This document shows positions 1-7,193 of a stretch of DNA of 36,653 nt, in pieces. How positions within the stretch are numbered: position 1 is the first letter of the stretch; each line of letters begins with the position of its first letter. The notes below the pieces were generated by a model. The model saw only the letters and a program-made list of their open reading frames with translations, searched no databases and was not told where the DNA came from. Made by a program: the position numbers and the translations under genes. Location of the stretch: positions 1 through 36,653 of the forward strand of contig CALWLN010000143.1 of the NCBI GenBank assembly GCA_944381535.1, given 5' to 3'. Source of the stretch: an uncultured Lachnospiraceae bacterium (GTDB lineage Bacteria; Bacillota; Clostridia; Lachnospirales; Lachnospiraceae).

Positions 1-455
1 ATCACGCTCTTGATCCCGGCGCGGTTGATACAGCCAATTTTCTCCAGCGTGATGTCAAAACTGCCCGGCCTGCGAAACCAATCGTGGGTTTCGCGCATCC
101 CATCCAGCGAGAGCTGATACTTTTCACAGCCGTATGCCTTCAGCCGGCGGCATACCTGATCGTCGAGATGATAAGGGTTGCCAAGGATGGTGAACGGCAG
201 GTCGCGCTGCTACATCTGTTCCAGCAGCTTCCAGAAATCTGGGTGCAGAATCGGGTCGCCGCCGGTGATGTAGAAGTAGGGCAGGCGGTTATAAACTTTA
301 CAGAAATCAAGGCAGTTGTAAAAGGTGTCCTGCATCTGCTGCCAGTCCATGGAATCCAGCTTTTTGCAGTTGTCCTCCGAGAAGATGTAGCAGTGCTTGC
401 ACCGCTGGTCGCACTCATCGGTGATGTGCCATTGAAAAGAAAAATATTGTTTCAT
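1..455 (-). pseudogene. radical SAM peptide maturase (ACGX-repeat type), 5' part, interrupted by an in-frame TAG; runs off the window edge
   Basis: The minus-strand frame from the ATG at 455 starts MKQYFSFQWHITDEC and carries the radical SAM CxxxCxxC motif (Cys15, Cys19, Cys22) that binds the 4Fe-4S cluster used to cleave S-adenosylmethionine. A typical GGDPILHPDF segment follows. Codon 82 (210-212) is TAG. Past it, the same frame stays open to base 1 and still reads like the family (LPFTILGNPYHLDD, then KYQLSLDGMRETHDWF), so the only lesion visible here is this stop. The C-terminal half, where SPASM-type clusters would lie, is outside the window. The gene lies 106 bp downstream of the Cys-rich peptide at 562-696 on the same strand, so the likely role is to modify that peptide. 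The TAG could be a real nonsense mutation, a sequencing error or a recoded codon; the sequence alone cannot decide. Confidence 0.8.
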
Positions 456-561
456 CTTGTCTGACCTCGCTTATCGTATATAAAAATCGGATTGACCGAG
501 TAGCATTTCGTAGGTTCCCGGCGAAGAAAACCTACCGTGAGCCGTTTTTGGGAAGAACGCC

Positions 562-696
562 TTATTTGTCGGCTGCGCCGCAGGCAGAGCCACAGGCCGC
601 AGGCTTCTCGTCCGGTTTGTCGGTTGCGCCGCAGGCAGTACCGCAGGCGGAAGCCGCTTTTTCTTCGTTCCATCCCGATAAATTAGAAAGTGCCAT
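562..696 (-). CDS. ACGX-repeat peptide, candidate RiPP precursor (44 aa)
   Basis: The frame starts at the ATG at 696, eight bases after GGAGG (RBS at 701-709 on the minus strand), and ends in TAA. The peptide begins MALSNLSGWNEEKAAS and then has two Ala-Cys-Gly-X pairs, ACGTACGA and ACGSACGA, separated by TDKPDEKPA. The four cysteines are residues 18, 22, 35 and 39. I recall short peptides with this repeat being encoded beside dedicated radical SAM proteins in Lachnospiraceae, and the gene at 1-455 fits that role. By analogy with other Cys-rich radical SAM substrates, the product may carry thioether crosslinks from the repeat cysteines; this is inference. A longer overlapping frame (452-673) is an artefact of the repetitive GC-rich codons. 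No exporter or protease gene is visible within the window. Confidence 0.85.
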   Translation of the reverse strand: MALSNLSGWNEEKAASACGTACGATDKPDEKPAACGSACGAADK

Positions 697-993
697 GTCT
701 GTTACCTCCGTTTCTGTATTCAGTGAGTTTTTTTGCTCTCTGTACCTATCATTTTACTGACTTTTTTTGGAGCTGCAAGTACGCACTTTTTTGTGCCCCA
801 GTTACCTTTGGGTGACTTTTGCGCTGTTAGGCGGTCTGTGGCTTGCTGTCTGAACTGTTACCTTTTTGAAAGAAAAAATTAAAATTCTACGAATCATAGA
901 GTGACTTTTCAACTTGCAGCTATTATACTATAGGAAACGAAAAATAAATTTGCCATTTACGATAGCTGTCAGAAAGTATAGGGAGGCGATGAA
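697..993. other. divergent intergenic region between the ACGX peptide and the XRE gene
   Basis: About 300 bp, AT-rich, with no supported gene. It contains the peptide RBS, a short hairpin GCAC-TTTTTT-GTGC (782-795), an imperfect palindrome GTTACC-TTTG-GGTGAC (801-816), a second GTTACCT at 857, and TGACTTTT repeated near 757, 813 and 902. I could not find a convincing consensus promoter for the peptide on the minus strand. These motifs may be regulator sites, but nothing proves it. Confidence 0.4.
901..929 (+). promoter_or_regulatory. predicted promoter of the XRE-membrane regulator
   Basis: GTGACT (901-906), a 17-bp spacer and TATACT (924-929) lie about 60 bp before the start codon at 994. 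The -35 matches consensus at 4 of 6 positions and the -10 at 5 of 6. Confidence 0.5.
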
Positions 994-1869
994 ATGGATT
1001 TGAAAAAAACGGGATTGTTCATTGCGGCTTTGCGCAGGGAGCGGAATCTGACACAAAAAGAACTGGCGGAAAAAATCGGAGTTACGGACAAAGCCATATC
1101 CCGATGGGAGACAGGCAAGGGATTTCCGGAGATTTCCATTTTGCAGAGACTGGCGGAGGCGCTGCAGGTGTCTGTCACGGAACTTATAAATGGAGAAAAA
1201 TCGAATAAAGAGAATATGAAGGAACAGGCGGATTTGGCAGTGGTGGAAATGCTGTCTTACGCAAAACAGATGAGGAAAAAGGTTGTGGGAACCCTGGTTC
1301 TTGTCATTGGCATATGTCTTCTGGTTTCACCTTTGGTTACAGCAGGTTGGGCCTGGGCGGCTGTTTCCCTCTGGGGGCTTTTCATGACAGCCCTTGGAAT
1401 TGTGATACTGAACGCCCATAAATTGTCTGTTAAATTTGCGAAGCTGTCAAAGTATGCCGCCAGCTTTTTGTCGCTGTGCGCCCTACTTGTGGCGCTCATT
1501 CTGGAGGCTCTGCCCTTCGGGGCAGTTTTAATTTTTGCGGATGAACAGGGGCAGAGAAATGTAAGCACTTTTTCCTACTTTAGCCTGATACCCTATGGCT
1601 ACGCAAATTTTTTCCCGCTTATCACGGCAACATTGACGGTTTTGCTCGGGGTGCTTTCCATTCTGATTTTATTGAGGAGATTAAGGGCGCTGAAGCTTCA
1701 GAACGCCGTTTTTATTTGCACGGTTATAACGTTTGTGTGCTCCGTTTCTCCCATTCTTTATGGGATAGAGTATATGAGCGTGACAGGAGCTGGCATATCC
1801 ATTATGCTGTTGATTTCGATCCTGTTTCAGGCATTTGCCAATAGACCCAGCCAAAGTGCTGGCTCTTGA
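994..1869 (+). CDS. XRE-family HTH regulator with multi-pass membrane C-terminus
   Basis: A 291-residue protein. Residues about 5-60 form an XRE/Cro-type helix-turn-helix (RRERNLTQKELAEKIGVTD, then KAISRWETGKGFPEISILQRLAEAL). After a charged linker, residues about 95-285 contain roughly five to six hydrophobic segments consistent with membrane spans. GGGAGG lies just before the ATG at 994, which supports this start. HTH-plus-membrane proteins are common in Firmicutes and are thought to couple envelope signals to transcription; the signal here is unknown. The gene diverges from the ACGX peptide locus and could regulate it, though only adjacency suggests that. It converges with the antitoxin gene on the other strand. 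Confidence 0.8.
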   Translation: MDLKKTGLFIAALRRERNLTQKELAEKIGVTDKAISRWETGKGFPEISILQRLAEALQVSVTELINGEKSNKENMKEQADLAVVEMLSYAKQMRKKVVGTLVLVIGICLLVSPLVTAGWAWAAVSLWGLFMTALGIVILNAHKLSVKFAKLSKYAASFLSLCALLVALILEALPFGAVLIFADEQGQRNVSTFSYFSLIPYGYANFFPLITATLTVLLGVLSILILLRRLRALKLQNAVFICTVITFVCSVSPILYGIEYMSVTGAGISIMLLISILFQAFANRPSQSAGS

Positions 1870-1893
1870 ACAAGAAACGAGTGCTTTGGCTGG
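1847..1893 (+). terminator. inverted repeat at the 3' end of the XRE gene, possible weak terminator
   Basis: CCAGCCAAAG (1847-1856) and CTTTGGCTGG (1884-1893) are perfect 10-bp complements around the stop codon, with a 27-nt loop. No strong T run follows (ATTCTTATT), so termination is uncertain. It lies between convergent genes. Confidence 0.4.
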
Positions 1894-1949
1894 ATTCTTA
1901 TTGAAACTGGCGTTATATACGGTGTCCGGACTTTCGATTTTTTTGCTAG

Positions 1950-2990
1950 TTAGAAGGGACGAATATCTTTTGCGAGGCTATAGTAGATAATATTTCCGGG
2001 ATTTGTTTCTATATAAGCACGTTCCTGGTGCATATATTTTACAATATCGGGAGCGTTAAAGTTTCGAAATTTATCAATTACCAAATCAAGAGTTTTTATT
2101 TCAGCTTCGGACAGGAAGGCCATGTTCAGCTTTGGGTTGGGAAGAAAATGGTAGCTGGTATAATCATACCCTTCTTCTTTTTGTACATTGATATTCTCCA
2201 GATTCATCATACTATAGTGCCCGACAGGAAGTGCTCCCATTGCCTCATGGCGGTATACCAGTCCGGTCATGGACATGCCTGTGGATTTGAAAAAAAGGAC
2301 ATCTCCATACCATAACAATTTCATCATTTTTACTTTATGCAGATTGGCTATGTGTCCGGCGTAGTAGGACAGAATATATTCGATTTTATCAATGTCAAGG
2401 GTTTTATAGCCGTTAGCGTCAGAAGGCTCGGAAAAATGGACATATTCGCTTTCCAAAGCCTGGCGCTTAAGGAACTCTTTTCCGTAAGAATCTAATTTTT
2501 CTTCCAGATTCGCACGGATCTGCATTCTTTTGGAATCGGTAAATTTATCTCTGTTTTTGTCTAAAAGTTCAATTGCTTTCAGAGGATTCGCCTGAATGAT
2601 TCTCAGCATGTTATCATAGGCTTCATCCTGGATGGATTTGCTTTCATATCTGGCGACGGTTGCCTCGCCCCAGTCTAATAATTTGGCTAAATCCACTTGG
2701 GATAAGCCGTAGCTTTCACGGATTCTTACAATTTCATCAGAAGTCAGAAGGTGATGGACGGTGCGGTAGGCGTTTCGTGCCGCCGACAAATTTGCGTTCA
2801 CCATGCTTCCGGTCTCGAATTCATTTTCTTCTTCAGCGCAGTTGCGGCATAAAAAATATCTTTCTTTATAAGAAACTTTTTCACCTTTTATGGTGAGCGT
2901 TGCGATTCTTTCTCTTTCTTCGAGTTCATGGGTCTTGTCGCATAATGGACAATCCATAGGAACCTTTTTTATTAATTTACTGGCTGTCAT
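1950..2990 (-). CDS. antitoxin with MqsA-like zinc finger, XRE HTH and Panacea/SocA-like domain
   Basis: A 346-residue protein with three parts. Residues 14-51 carry CPLC and CRNC pairs (Cys14/17, Cys48/51), as in the YgiT/MqsA N-terminal zinc domain. Residues about 80-135 are an XRE helix-turn-helix (RIRESYGLSQVDLAKLLDW, then ATVARYESKSIQDEAYDNML). Residues about 205-320 resemble the Panacea domain (DUF4065, SocA-like), including a KLLWYGDVLFFK segment and a YRHEAMGALPVG segment. Panacea domains are known in antitoxins that neutralise varied toxins. The gene is 24 bp downstream of an MqsR-like toxin gene, in toxin-first order. AAAGGAGA before the ATG supports the start. The HTH probably represses the operon through the palindromic promoter at 3436-3490. 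Confidence 0.8.
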   Translation of the reverse strand: MTASKLIKKVPMDCPLCDKTHELEERERIATLTIKGEKVSYKERYFLCRNCAEEENEFETGSMVNANLSAARNAYRTVHHLLTSDEIVRIRESYGLSQVDLAKLLDWGEATVARYESKSIQDEAYDNMLRIIQANPLKAIELLDKNRDKFTDSKRMQIRANLEEKLDSYGKEFLKRQALESEYVHFSEPSDANGYKTLDIDKIEYILSYYAGHIANLHKVKMMKLLWYGDVLFFKSTGMSMTGLVYRHEAMGALPVGHYSMMNLENINVQKEEGYDYTSYHFLPNPKLNMAFLSEAEIKTLDLVIDKFRNFNAPDIVKYMHQERAYIETNPGNIIYYSLAKDIRPF

Positions 2991-3014
2991 AACTGTCTCC
3001 TTTCCCTGTGACCG

Positions 3015-3422
3015 TTATGCATATGGAAATGTCATTTCTTTCTCTGCATAGTGGAAGGACAGGCACAAGATATATTTGTTTTCCGTTCCCTTGATTTTGA
3101 TTTTAATATACACTTGCCTGGAATTGATATCTTTGCCAAAGACGAAAAGTAACGGTGGCTTGTCATCATCCCGGTCAAATAAAGTCTCTGAGTATTCCCG
3201 TATTGTTAATTCCTTCAGCCTCTGTACAATATCAGTTGTGTCGTATTCAAGATCTGCCAGAGTGTAAGGGGTAGAAAACTGTTCCTTTTCCTTTTTGGTT
3301 TTTATTATGATAAAGTTCTTGTCTATGCTAAAATTTTTATCATTCAAAATAGTATTTAGGTTTTTTAAGAATTCCGCAACCATTTTTTTGTCGGATTGTA
3401 TACGAACCTGTATGGCGTTCAC
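3015..3422 (-). CDS. MqsR-like toxin, first gene of a toxin-antitoxin operon
   Basis: A 135-residue protein. The C-terminal 80 residues align by eye with the MqsR pattern: a short helix (LADLEYDTTDIVQRLKEL), an acidic/aromatic turn (REYSETL), then strands VYIKIKIK and ILCLSFHYAE, comparable with VYLKITV and LIVSFKE of E. coli MqsR. MqsR proteins are RelE-fold endoribonucleases that cleave mRNA; catalytic activity here is inferred. The start is GTG at 3422 with AAGGGGAGG immediately before it, giving tight spacing; the next candidate, ATG at residue 14, has no obvious RBS. It is the first gene after a consensus promoter inside a perfect palindrome. The partner antitoxin has an MqsA-type zinc finger, which strengthens the call. 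A RelE/HigB-type toxin is the alternative. Confidence 0.65.
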   Translation of the reverse strand: MNAIQVRIQSDKKMVAEFLKNLNTILNDKNFSIDKNFIIIKTKKEKEQFSTPYTLADLEYDTTDIVQRLKELTIREYSETLFDRDDDKPPLLFVFGKDINSRQVYIKIKIKGTENKYILCLSFHYAEKEMTFPYA

Positions 3423-3435
3423 CCTCCCCTTAATC

Positions 3436-3490
3436 CCATTGACTTCCTATCAATTGATATTATACACATCAATTGATAGGAAGTCAATGG
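3436..3490 (-). promoter_or_regulatory. toxin-antitoxin promoter embedded in a perfect 23-bp inverted repeat
   Basis: The arms 3436-3458 and 3468-3490 are exact reverse complements separated by 9 bp. On the minus strand TTGACT (in the outer part of one arm) and TATAAT (3459-3464, at the centre) are spaced by 17 bp, a near-consensus sigma-A promoter. The predicted transcription start falls near 3452, about 30 nt before the toxin GTG. A dimeric repressor bound to the arms would cover -35, spacer and start, which fits autoregulation by the HTH antitoxin. It lies 15 bp past the tmcAL stop, so it may also form a transcript-end hairpin, though no T run follows. Confidence 0.85.
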
Positions 3491-3505
3491 AAAAATTAAT
3501 TTTGT

Positions 3506-4798
3506 TTACACCGTCAAAAGCTTTCTTCGATATTCCGTAGGGAAAATTTTCCCGGTTTTGGCAGTCAGCACGCTGCGATACAGGTCGGAGGCATACAGGT
3601 CCCGCCCCAGCATTTGTAAGCCCGGGCCGCTCAGCGCTTCCTCCGCGGAAGAAAGGGAGGTCAGCGCCGGGGCTTTTGCCCGCTTTTTAAGTTCTGTCAG
3701 TAACGGGGCCGCCGAACTGCGAAATCCAAGAATGCGCAGGTAAGGCAGTATGGAAGCCGCCTTGGAACCGCCGTCTGTTACAGAACTGTCAGAACAGCTT
3801 TCAGAAATGCCGGGACCTGCAAATCTGTTTCCTGGGCGATAGGGATGGAGGTCTTCTTTTGTAATCTGGAGCAGGAGATGAGTCAGCGCCCGGCTGATCC
3901 TGGCGTAGGCCATATCCCTTGAGTCGCATGCTTCACAGAATTGGTTCCAGGAGAGAAAATTTTCCCGCTGGCGCAGAATACGGTTGGCCAGGGCCTCCGT
4001 CATATCCTCGTACCGAAGCAGCGATTCCGCCGTTTCCCCCAATAGGGCATGGTGTAAGAGCAGAGAGAAGTCGTTTTCCCAGAGGAAGGCGGCTTCTTTC
4101 TGATATGCTTCCAGAATATGGAAGGAGTCGGCGGGCAGGGCGATTTTAAGTTCCTCCGGCAGAACCGCAGAAGCTTGCAGCTTCCTCCGAATGGCGCTGG
4201 CGGAGACAAAAGGCCCCGTAAGCCCCATATCATGATACCCGCTGCCCTTCCGCTGAATCAGCACCGGCTCCATTCCGGGGGCAATCTCTTTTATGGCTTT
4301 TAAATATTCCAAAGCCAGGATATTATTGGGAAGTTCCAGTAAATCCGCATATTCCGGCAGAGCCTTTGCCCGGGCGGCCGGAAACGAAAGGCCCTGTCTC
4401 AGTCCTTCTTTCAGACCCTCCCGATACCATTCCGGCTCTTTGATCAGGAGTCCGGCCAATTCCTTTAATCGGTTTAAATCTCCGCTCTCCGCGCCGAAGC
4501 AGAGACAGTCCGTCAGGCCGGTGGCCGCAAACAGCAGCACGCCGCCCCGGGCGAACATTTCCGCGCTTGCGGTGGCAAAACAGGCCGGCAATTCCAAAAT
4601 AAGATCCGCTCCCTGTAATAAAGCCATCCGTGCCCGGGCATACTTATTAATCAGCGCGCATGTGCCCCGCTGGACAAAATCTCCGCTCATGGCGATGATG
4701 ACGTAGTCCGGCCGGTATTGGCGTTTTAAAACGTCAAGCTGATACCTGTGGCCCTGGTGAAAGGGATTGTATTCGGCAATGACACCTGCTATCTTCAA
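3506..4798 (-). CDS. tmcAL: tRNA(Met) cytidine acetate ligase TmcAL (YlbM family)
   Basis: A 430-residue protein starting MKIAGVIAEYNPFHQGH. The N-terminal nucleotidyltransferase fold shows the HxGH motif (His14-His17, HQGH) and MSGDFVQRG; the conserved VSASAIRRKL lies further on. TmcAL activates acetate with ATP to acetyl-AMP and acetylates the wobble cytidine of elongator tRNA-Met to N4-acetylcytidine, which keeps AUG/AUA decoding accurate. Length matches the family. It is transcribed divergently from ackA, which is biologically apt because both use acetate-derived substrates, though this pairing may be coincidental. The window also encodes an elongator-type tRNA-Met(CAT) at 36279-36352, the kind of substrate expected. 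The start at 4798 matches the conserved N-terminus. Confidence 0.93.
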   Translation of the reverse strand: MKIAGVIAEYNPFHQGHRYQLDVLKRQYRPDYVIIAMSGDFVQRGTCALINKYARARMALLQGADLILELPACFATASAEMFARGGVLLFAATGLTDCLCFGAESGDLNRLKELAGLLIKEPEWYREGLKEGLRQGLSFPAARAKALPEYADLLELPNNILALEYLKAIKEIAPGMEPVLIQRKGSGYHDMGLTGPFVSASAIRRKLQASAVLPEELKIALPADSFHILEAYQKEAAFLWENDFSLLLHHALLGETAESLLRYEDMTEALANRILRQRENFLSWNQFCEACDSRDMAYARISRALTHLLLQITKEDLHPYRPGNRFAGPGISESCSDSSVTDGGSKAASILPYLRILGFRSSAAPLLTELKKRAKAPALTSLSSAEEALSGPGLQMLGRDLYASDLYRSVLTAKTGKIFPTEYRRKLLTV

Positions 4799-4897
4799 AA
4801 TAGATTCTCCTTTATTTGCGGTTTGATATGCCCGTCAGGTATGTACGGGACAAATGGGATTGACAAAAGTTTCACAAATAAACTTCTCTGTGAAAAA

Positions 4898-4926
4898 AGT
4901 ATACCATTTTCCGTTAAATTTAGCAA
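4898..4926 (-). promoter_or_regulatory. predicted tmcAL promoter
   Basis: On the minus strand TTGCTA, a 17-bp spacer and TATACT. Just downstream, in the predicted 5' leader, TTTCACA and TGTGAAA form a 7-bp inverted repeat with a 12-nt loop (4870-4895), which could be an operator or a leader hairpin. Confidence 0.6.
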
Positions 4927-4954
4927 AGAATTTAATTTTATACAAGAATGAGGG

Positions 4955-4983
4955 TTGTTTCATGGAAAACATTGGTTTATAAT
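4955..4983 (+). promoter_or_regulatory. predicted ackA promoter
   Basis: TTGTTT (4955-4960), a 17-bp spacer and a perfect TATAAT (4978-4983), about 70 bp before the acetate kinase ATG. It is back to back with the tmcAL promoter. Confidence 0.65.
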
Positions 4984-5054
4984 AGAACCAGTTGGGCTAT
5001 GATTTTGGAGTATCCAACAGGGATGCGATAGAAAAAAGAAAGAAGGACAGAAAT

Positions 5055-6251
5055 ATGAATGTATTAGTGATCAACTGCGGAAGCTCCTCCTTGAAGTTTC
5101 AGTTAATCAACTCTGAGACAGAGGGGGTGCTGGCAAAGGGACTGTGCGAGAGAATCGGTATTGAAGGAAGCCAGCTTGTCTATCAGCCGGCAGGCGGTGA
5201 GAAGGAAAAAAGTCTGGTTTCCATGCCCACCCACACCCAGGCCATAAAACTGGTTCTTGACTCTCTTGTAAATGAAAAGACCGGGGTGATCAAGAGTTTA
5301 AGCGAGATTGGCGCTGTGGGCCACCGGCTGGTACACGGCGGAGAGAAATTTGCCAACTCCACCATTATCACGGAAGAAGTGATCGCGGCGGTGGAAAGCT
5401 GCAATGAACTGGCGCCTCTTCACAATCCGGCCAATCTCATCGGTGTGCGGGCCTGCCAGGAGCTTATGCCGGACGTGCCCATGGTTGGCGTGTTTGACAC
5501 GGCTTTCCACCAGACTATGCCGGAGAAGGCATATTTGTATGGAATTCCCTATGAATATTATGAAAAATACAAGGTGCGCCGTTACGGCTTCCACGGAACT
5601 TCCCACAGCTATGTGAGCAAGCGGGCGGCTGAACTGGAAGGAAAGCCCTATGAGGAGCTTAAGACCATTGTCTGCCATCTTGGAAACGGTTCCTCTATCT
5701 GTGCGGTGAAGAACGGAAAATCCGTAGACACCTCCATGGGATTGACGCCCCTGGAAGGCGTTTTGATGGGAACCCGCTCCGGAGATATTGATCCGGGCGC
5801 CATCGAGTATATCGCCAAGAAAGAGAATCTGAGTCTGGACGAGATCATGGATATATTAAATAAGAAATCCGGCGTTTTAGGCGTATCCGGTATTTCCAGT
5901 GATTTTCGTGACCTGGAGGACGCTGCCTTTAAAGATAAGGACCCGGCGGGAATCCGCGCCTTAGAGACCTTCCACTACCGTGTGGCGAAATACATCGGCG
6001 CATATGCTGCGGCCATGAACGGCGTGGATGTTATCTGCTTTACCGCAGGCGTGGGCGAAAACGGACCGGAAACCCGTGAGGACATCTGCTCTTATCTGGG
6101 ATATCTGGGCGTGAAGCTTGACTCGGAGGCCAACAAGGTGCGGGGCAAGGAACAGGTTATCTCCACTCCCGATTCCAAAGTGAAGGTATACTGCCTGCCC
6201 ACCAACGAGGAGCTGGCCATCGCCCGCGCTACCGTGGAACTGGTGGGGTAA
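5055..6251 (+). CDS. ackA: acetate kinase
   Basis: A 398-residue protein of normal family length. It starts [15 protein letters not shown], the N-terminal ASKHA phosphate-binding loop, and includes [26 protein letters not shown] and [13 protein letters not shown], all acetate kinase signatures. It converts acetyl phosphate and ADP to acetate and ATP, the energy-yielding step of acetate fermentation, and is reversible. The ATG at 5055 follows AGAAGGA at suitable spacing; an upstream in-frame start at 4992 lacks family conservation. Its partner pta is not adjacent: yceD, rpmF and a membrane protein lie between, and pta has its own promoter. Confidence 0.97.
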   Translation: MNVLVINCGSSSLKFQLINSETEGVLAKGLCERIGIEGSQLVYQPAGGEKEKSLVSMPTHTQAIKLVLDSLVNEKTGVIKSLSEIGAVGHRLVHGGEKFANSTIITEEVIAAVESCNELAPLHNPANLIGVRACQELMPDVPMVGVFDTAFHQTMPEKAYLYGIPYEYYEKYKVRRYGFHGTSHSYVSKRAAELEGKPYEELKTIVCHLGNGSSICAVKNGKSVDTSMGLTPLEGVLMGTRSGDIDPGAIEYIAKKENLSLDEIMDILNKKSGVLGVSGISSDFRDLEDAAFKDKDPAGIRALETFHYRVAKYIGAYAAAMNGVDVICFTAGVGENGPETREDICSYLGYLGVKLDSEANKVRGKEQVISTPDSKVKVYCLPTNEELAIARATVELVG

Positions 6252-6342
6252 TGGCAAACAGCGCCGCCATGGAGCTGGCGGGATAACGCGCGGCTTAGGG
6301 TAATACGAACACGAACGGGAATGTTAATTTTTAAAATTCAGA

Positions 6343-6371
6343 TTGACAAATGCAGGCGGAATATGTATAAT
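6343..6371 (+). promoter_or_regulatory. consensus promoter of yceD-rpmF
   Basis: TTGACA (6343-6348), exactly 17 bp, then TATAAT (6366-6371): a full sigma-A consensus, 27 bp before the yceD start. This predicts strong expression, as expected for a ribosomal protein operon. Confidence 0.88.
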
Positions 6372-6397
6372 AGAGCAAGTATGGATAGGAGACTGCC

Positions 6398-6925
6398 ATG
6401 ATAGTAGATGTATCGGACATTATTTCCAATGAAAATAAGGAAATATCGAAGCAGGTAGAGATTGATTTTACCGTCTTTGACGCTGGAATGGGAGAATTTC
6501 AGGTTCTTAAGAAGGCTCCGTTTCTTCTGTCTGTCGCCAATGTGAATTCGAAGCGGCTGAAGATTTCCGGCGAGACAGAAGTTACCATTGCGCTTTTCTG
6601 CGACCGCTGTTTAACCCAGGTTGACATGGATTTTCCCATTGAGATTTCCAGGGAGATCGATCTGGAGAAGTTCCGGCAGGGCGACAGCGAGGAGCTGGAG
6701 GACGCAAGCTACATGATAGGTACAAGCCTGGACGTAGATCAACTTATTTTTGGAGAGATATTGGTGAGCTGGCCAATGAAGGTTTTGTGCAAGGAGGATT
6801 GCAAAGGTATCTGCAAGAAGTGCGGAAGCAATCTCAACCTGGTATCATGCCAATGCCAGAGAACAGAACCAGATCCAAGAATGGCGGCAATCCAGGACAT
6901 ATTTAACCAATTTAAGGAGGTGTGA
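6398..6925 (+). CDS. yceD: YceD family protein (DUF177), 23S rRNA accumulation protein
   Basis: A 175-residue protein. Its centre has CDRCLTQVDMDFPIEI, and its C-terminal part has LCKEDCKGICKKCGSNLN followed by CQCQ, the cysteine pattern of the YceD/DUF177 family in Firmicutes, followed by PDPRMAAIQDIF. YceD is nearly always upstream of rpmF, as here, and is linked in E. coli and plants to accumulation of large-subunit rRNA; the molecular activity is not settled. The start is the ATG at 6398 after TAGGAGA. The stop codon overlaps the rpmF ribosome-binding region (AAGGAGGTGTGA), so the two are probably translationally coupled. Confidence 0.9.
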   Translation: MIVDVSDIISNENKEISKQVEIDFTVFDAGMGEFQVLKKAPFLLSVANVNSKRLKISGETEVTIALFCDRCLTQVDMDFPIEISREIDLEKFRQGDSEELEDASYMIGTSLDVDQLIFGEILVSWPMKVLCKEDCKGICKKCGSNLNLVSCQCQRTEPDPRMAAIQDIFNQFKEV

Positions 6926-6927
6926 CC

Positions 6928-7107
6928 GTGTCTATTTGTCCCAAGAATAAATCTTCCAAAGGGAGAAGAGATAGAAGAAGAGCAAACTGGAAAATGACTG
7001 CTCCCAACTTGGTAAAGTGCAGCAAGTGTGGAGCGTTAATGATGCCGCACAGAGTGTGCAAGGCCTGTGGCTCTTATAACAAAAAAGAAATCATTGCTCA
7101 GGACTAG
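6928..7107 (+). CDS. rpmF: 50S ribosomal protein L32
   Basis: A 59-residue basic protein reading SICPKNKSSKGRRDRRR after the start residue, then a zinc ribbon CSKCGALMMPHRVCKACG. This is the L32 family with both CxxC pairs intact, so it is the zinc-binding form. I chose GTG at 6928 because AAGGAGG (6914-6920) is 7 nt upstream and the family starts at this point; a GTG at 6922 would overlap the RBS. It forms a two-gene operon with yceD and is followed by a strong hairpin terminator. Confidence 0.95.
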   Translation: MSICPKNKSSKGRRDRRRANWKMTAPNLVKCSKCGALMMPHRVCKACGSYNKKEIIAQD

Positions 7108-7130
7108 CTTTTGGCGCATTGAGAATTTAT

Positions 7131-7162
7131 GGGGAGTGTCACGGAGGTGATGCTCCCCTTTT
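7131..7162 (+). terminator. rpmF intrinsic terminator
   Basis: GGGGAGTGTCAC and GTGATGCTCCCC form a 12-bp stem (two G-U pairs) with a GGAG tetraloop, followed by TTTT. It sits 24 bp after the rpmF stop. Confidence 0.8.
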
Positions 7163-7193
7163 GCCTAAATATGTGAGACAAAGGAGAAGGAAC

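Noticed and set aside
84-464. 126-residue plus-strand open frame
   Set aside because: It is antisense to the radical SAM gene in matching codon phase; the minus strand carries the CxxxCxxC motif and RBS.
452-673. 73-residue Arg/Cys-rich minus-strand frame
   Set aside because: It is a frame shadow of the ACGX peptide; the ATG at 696 with GGAGG gives the repeat-bearing frame.
801-863. GTTACC-TTTG-GGTGAC palindrome and GTTACCT repeats as an operator
   Set aside because: The arms have a mismatch, copies are few and one copy is just the peptide RBS complement; too weak to call.
4860-4903. TTGACA at 4860 with TATACC at 4900 as a plus-strand promoter
   Set aside because: The spacer is about 34 bp. 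The TTGTTT-17-TATAAT at 4955 is the better ackA promoter, and TATACC is the complement of the tmcAL -10 region.
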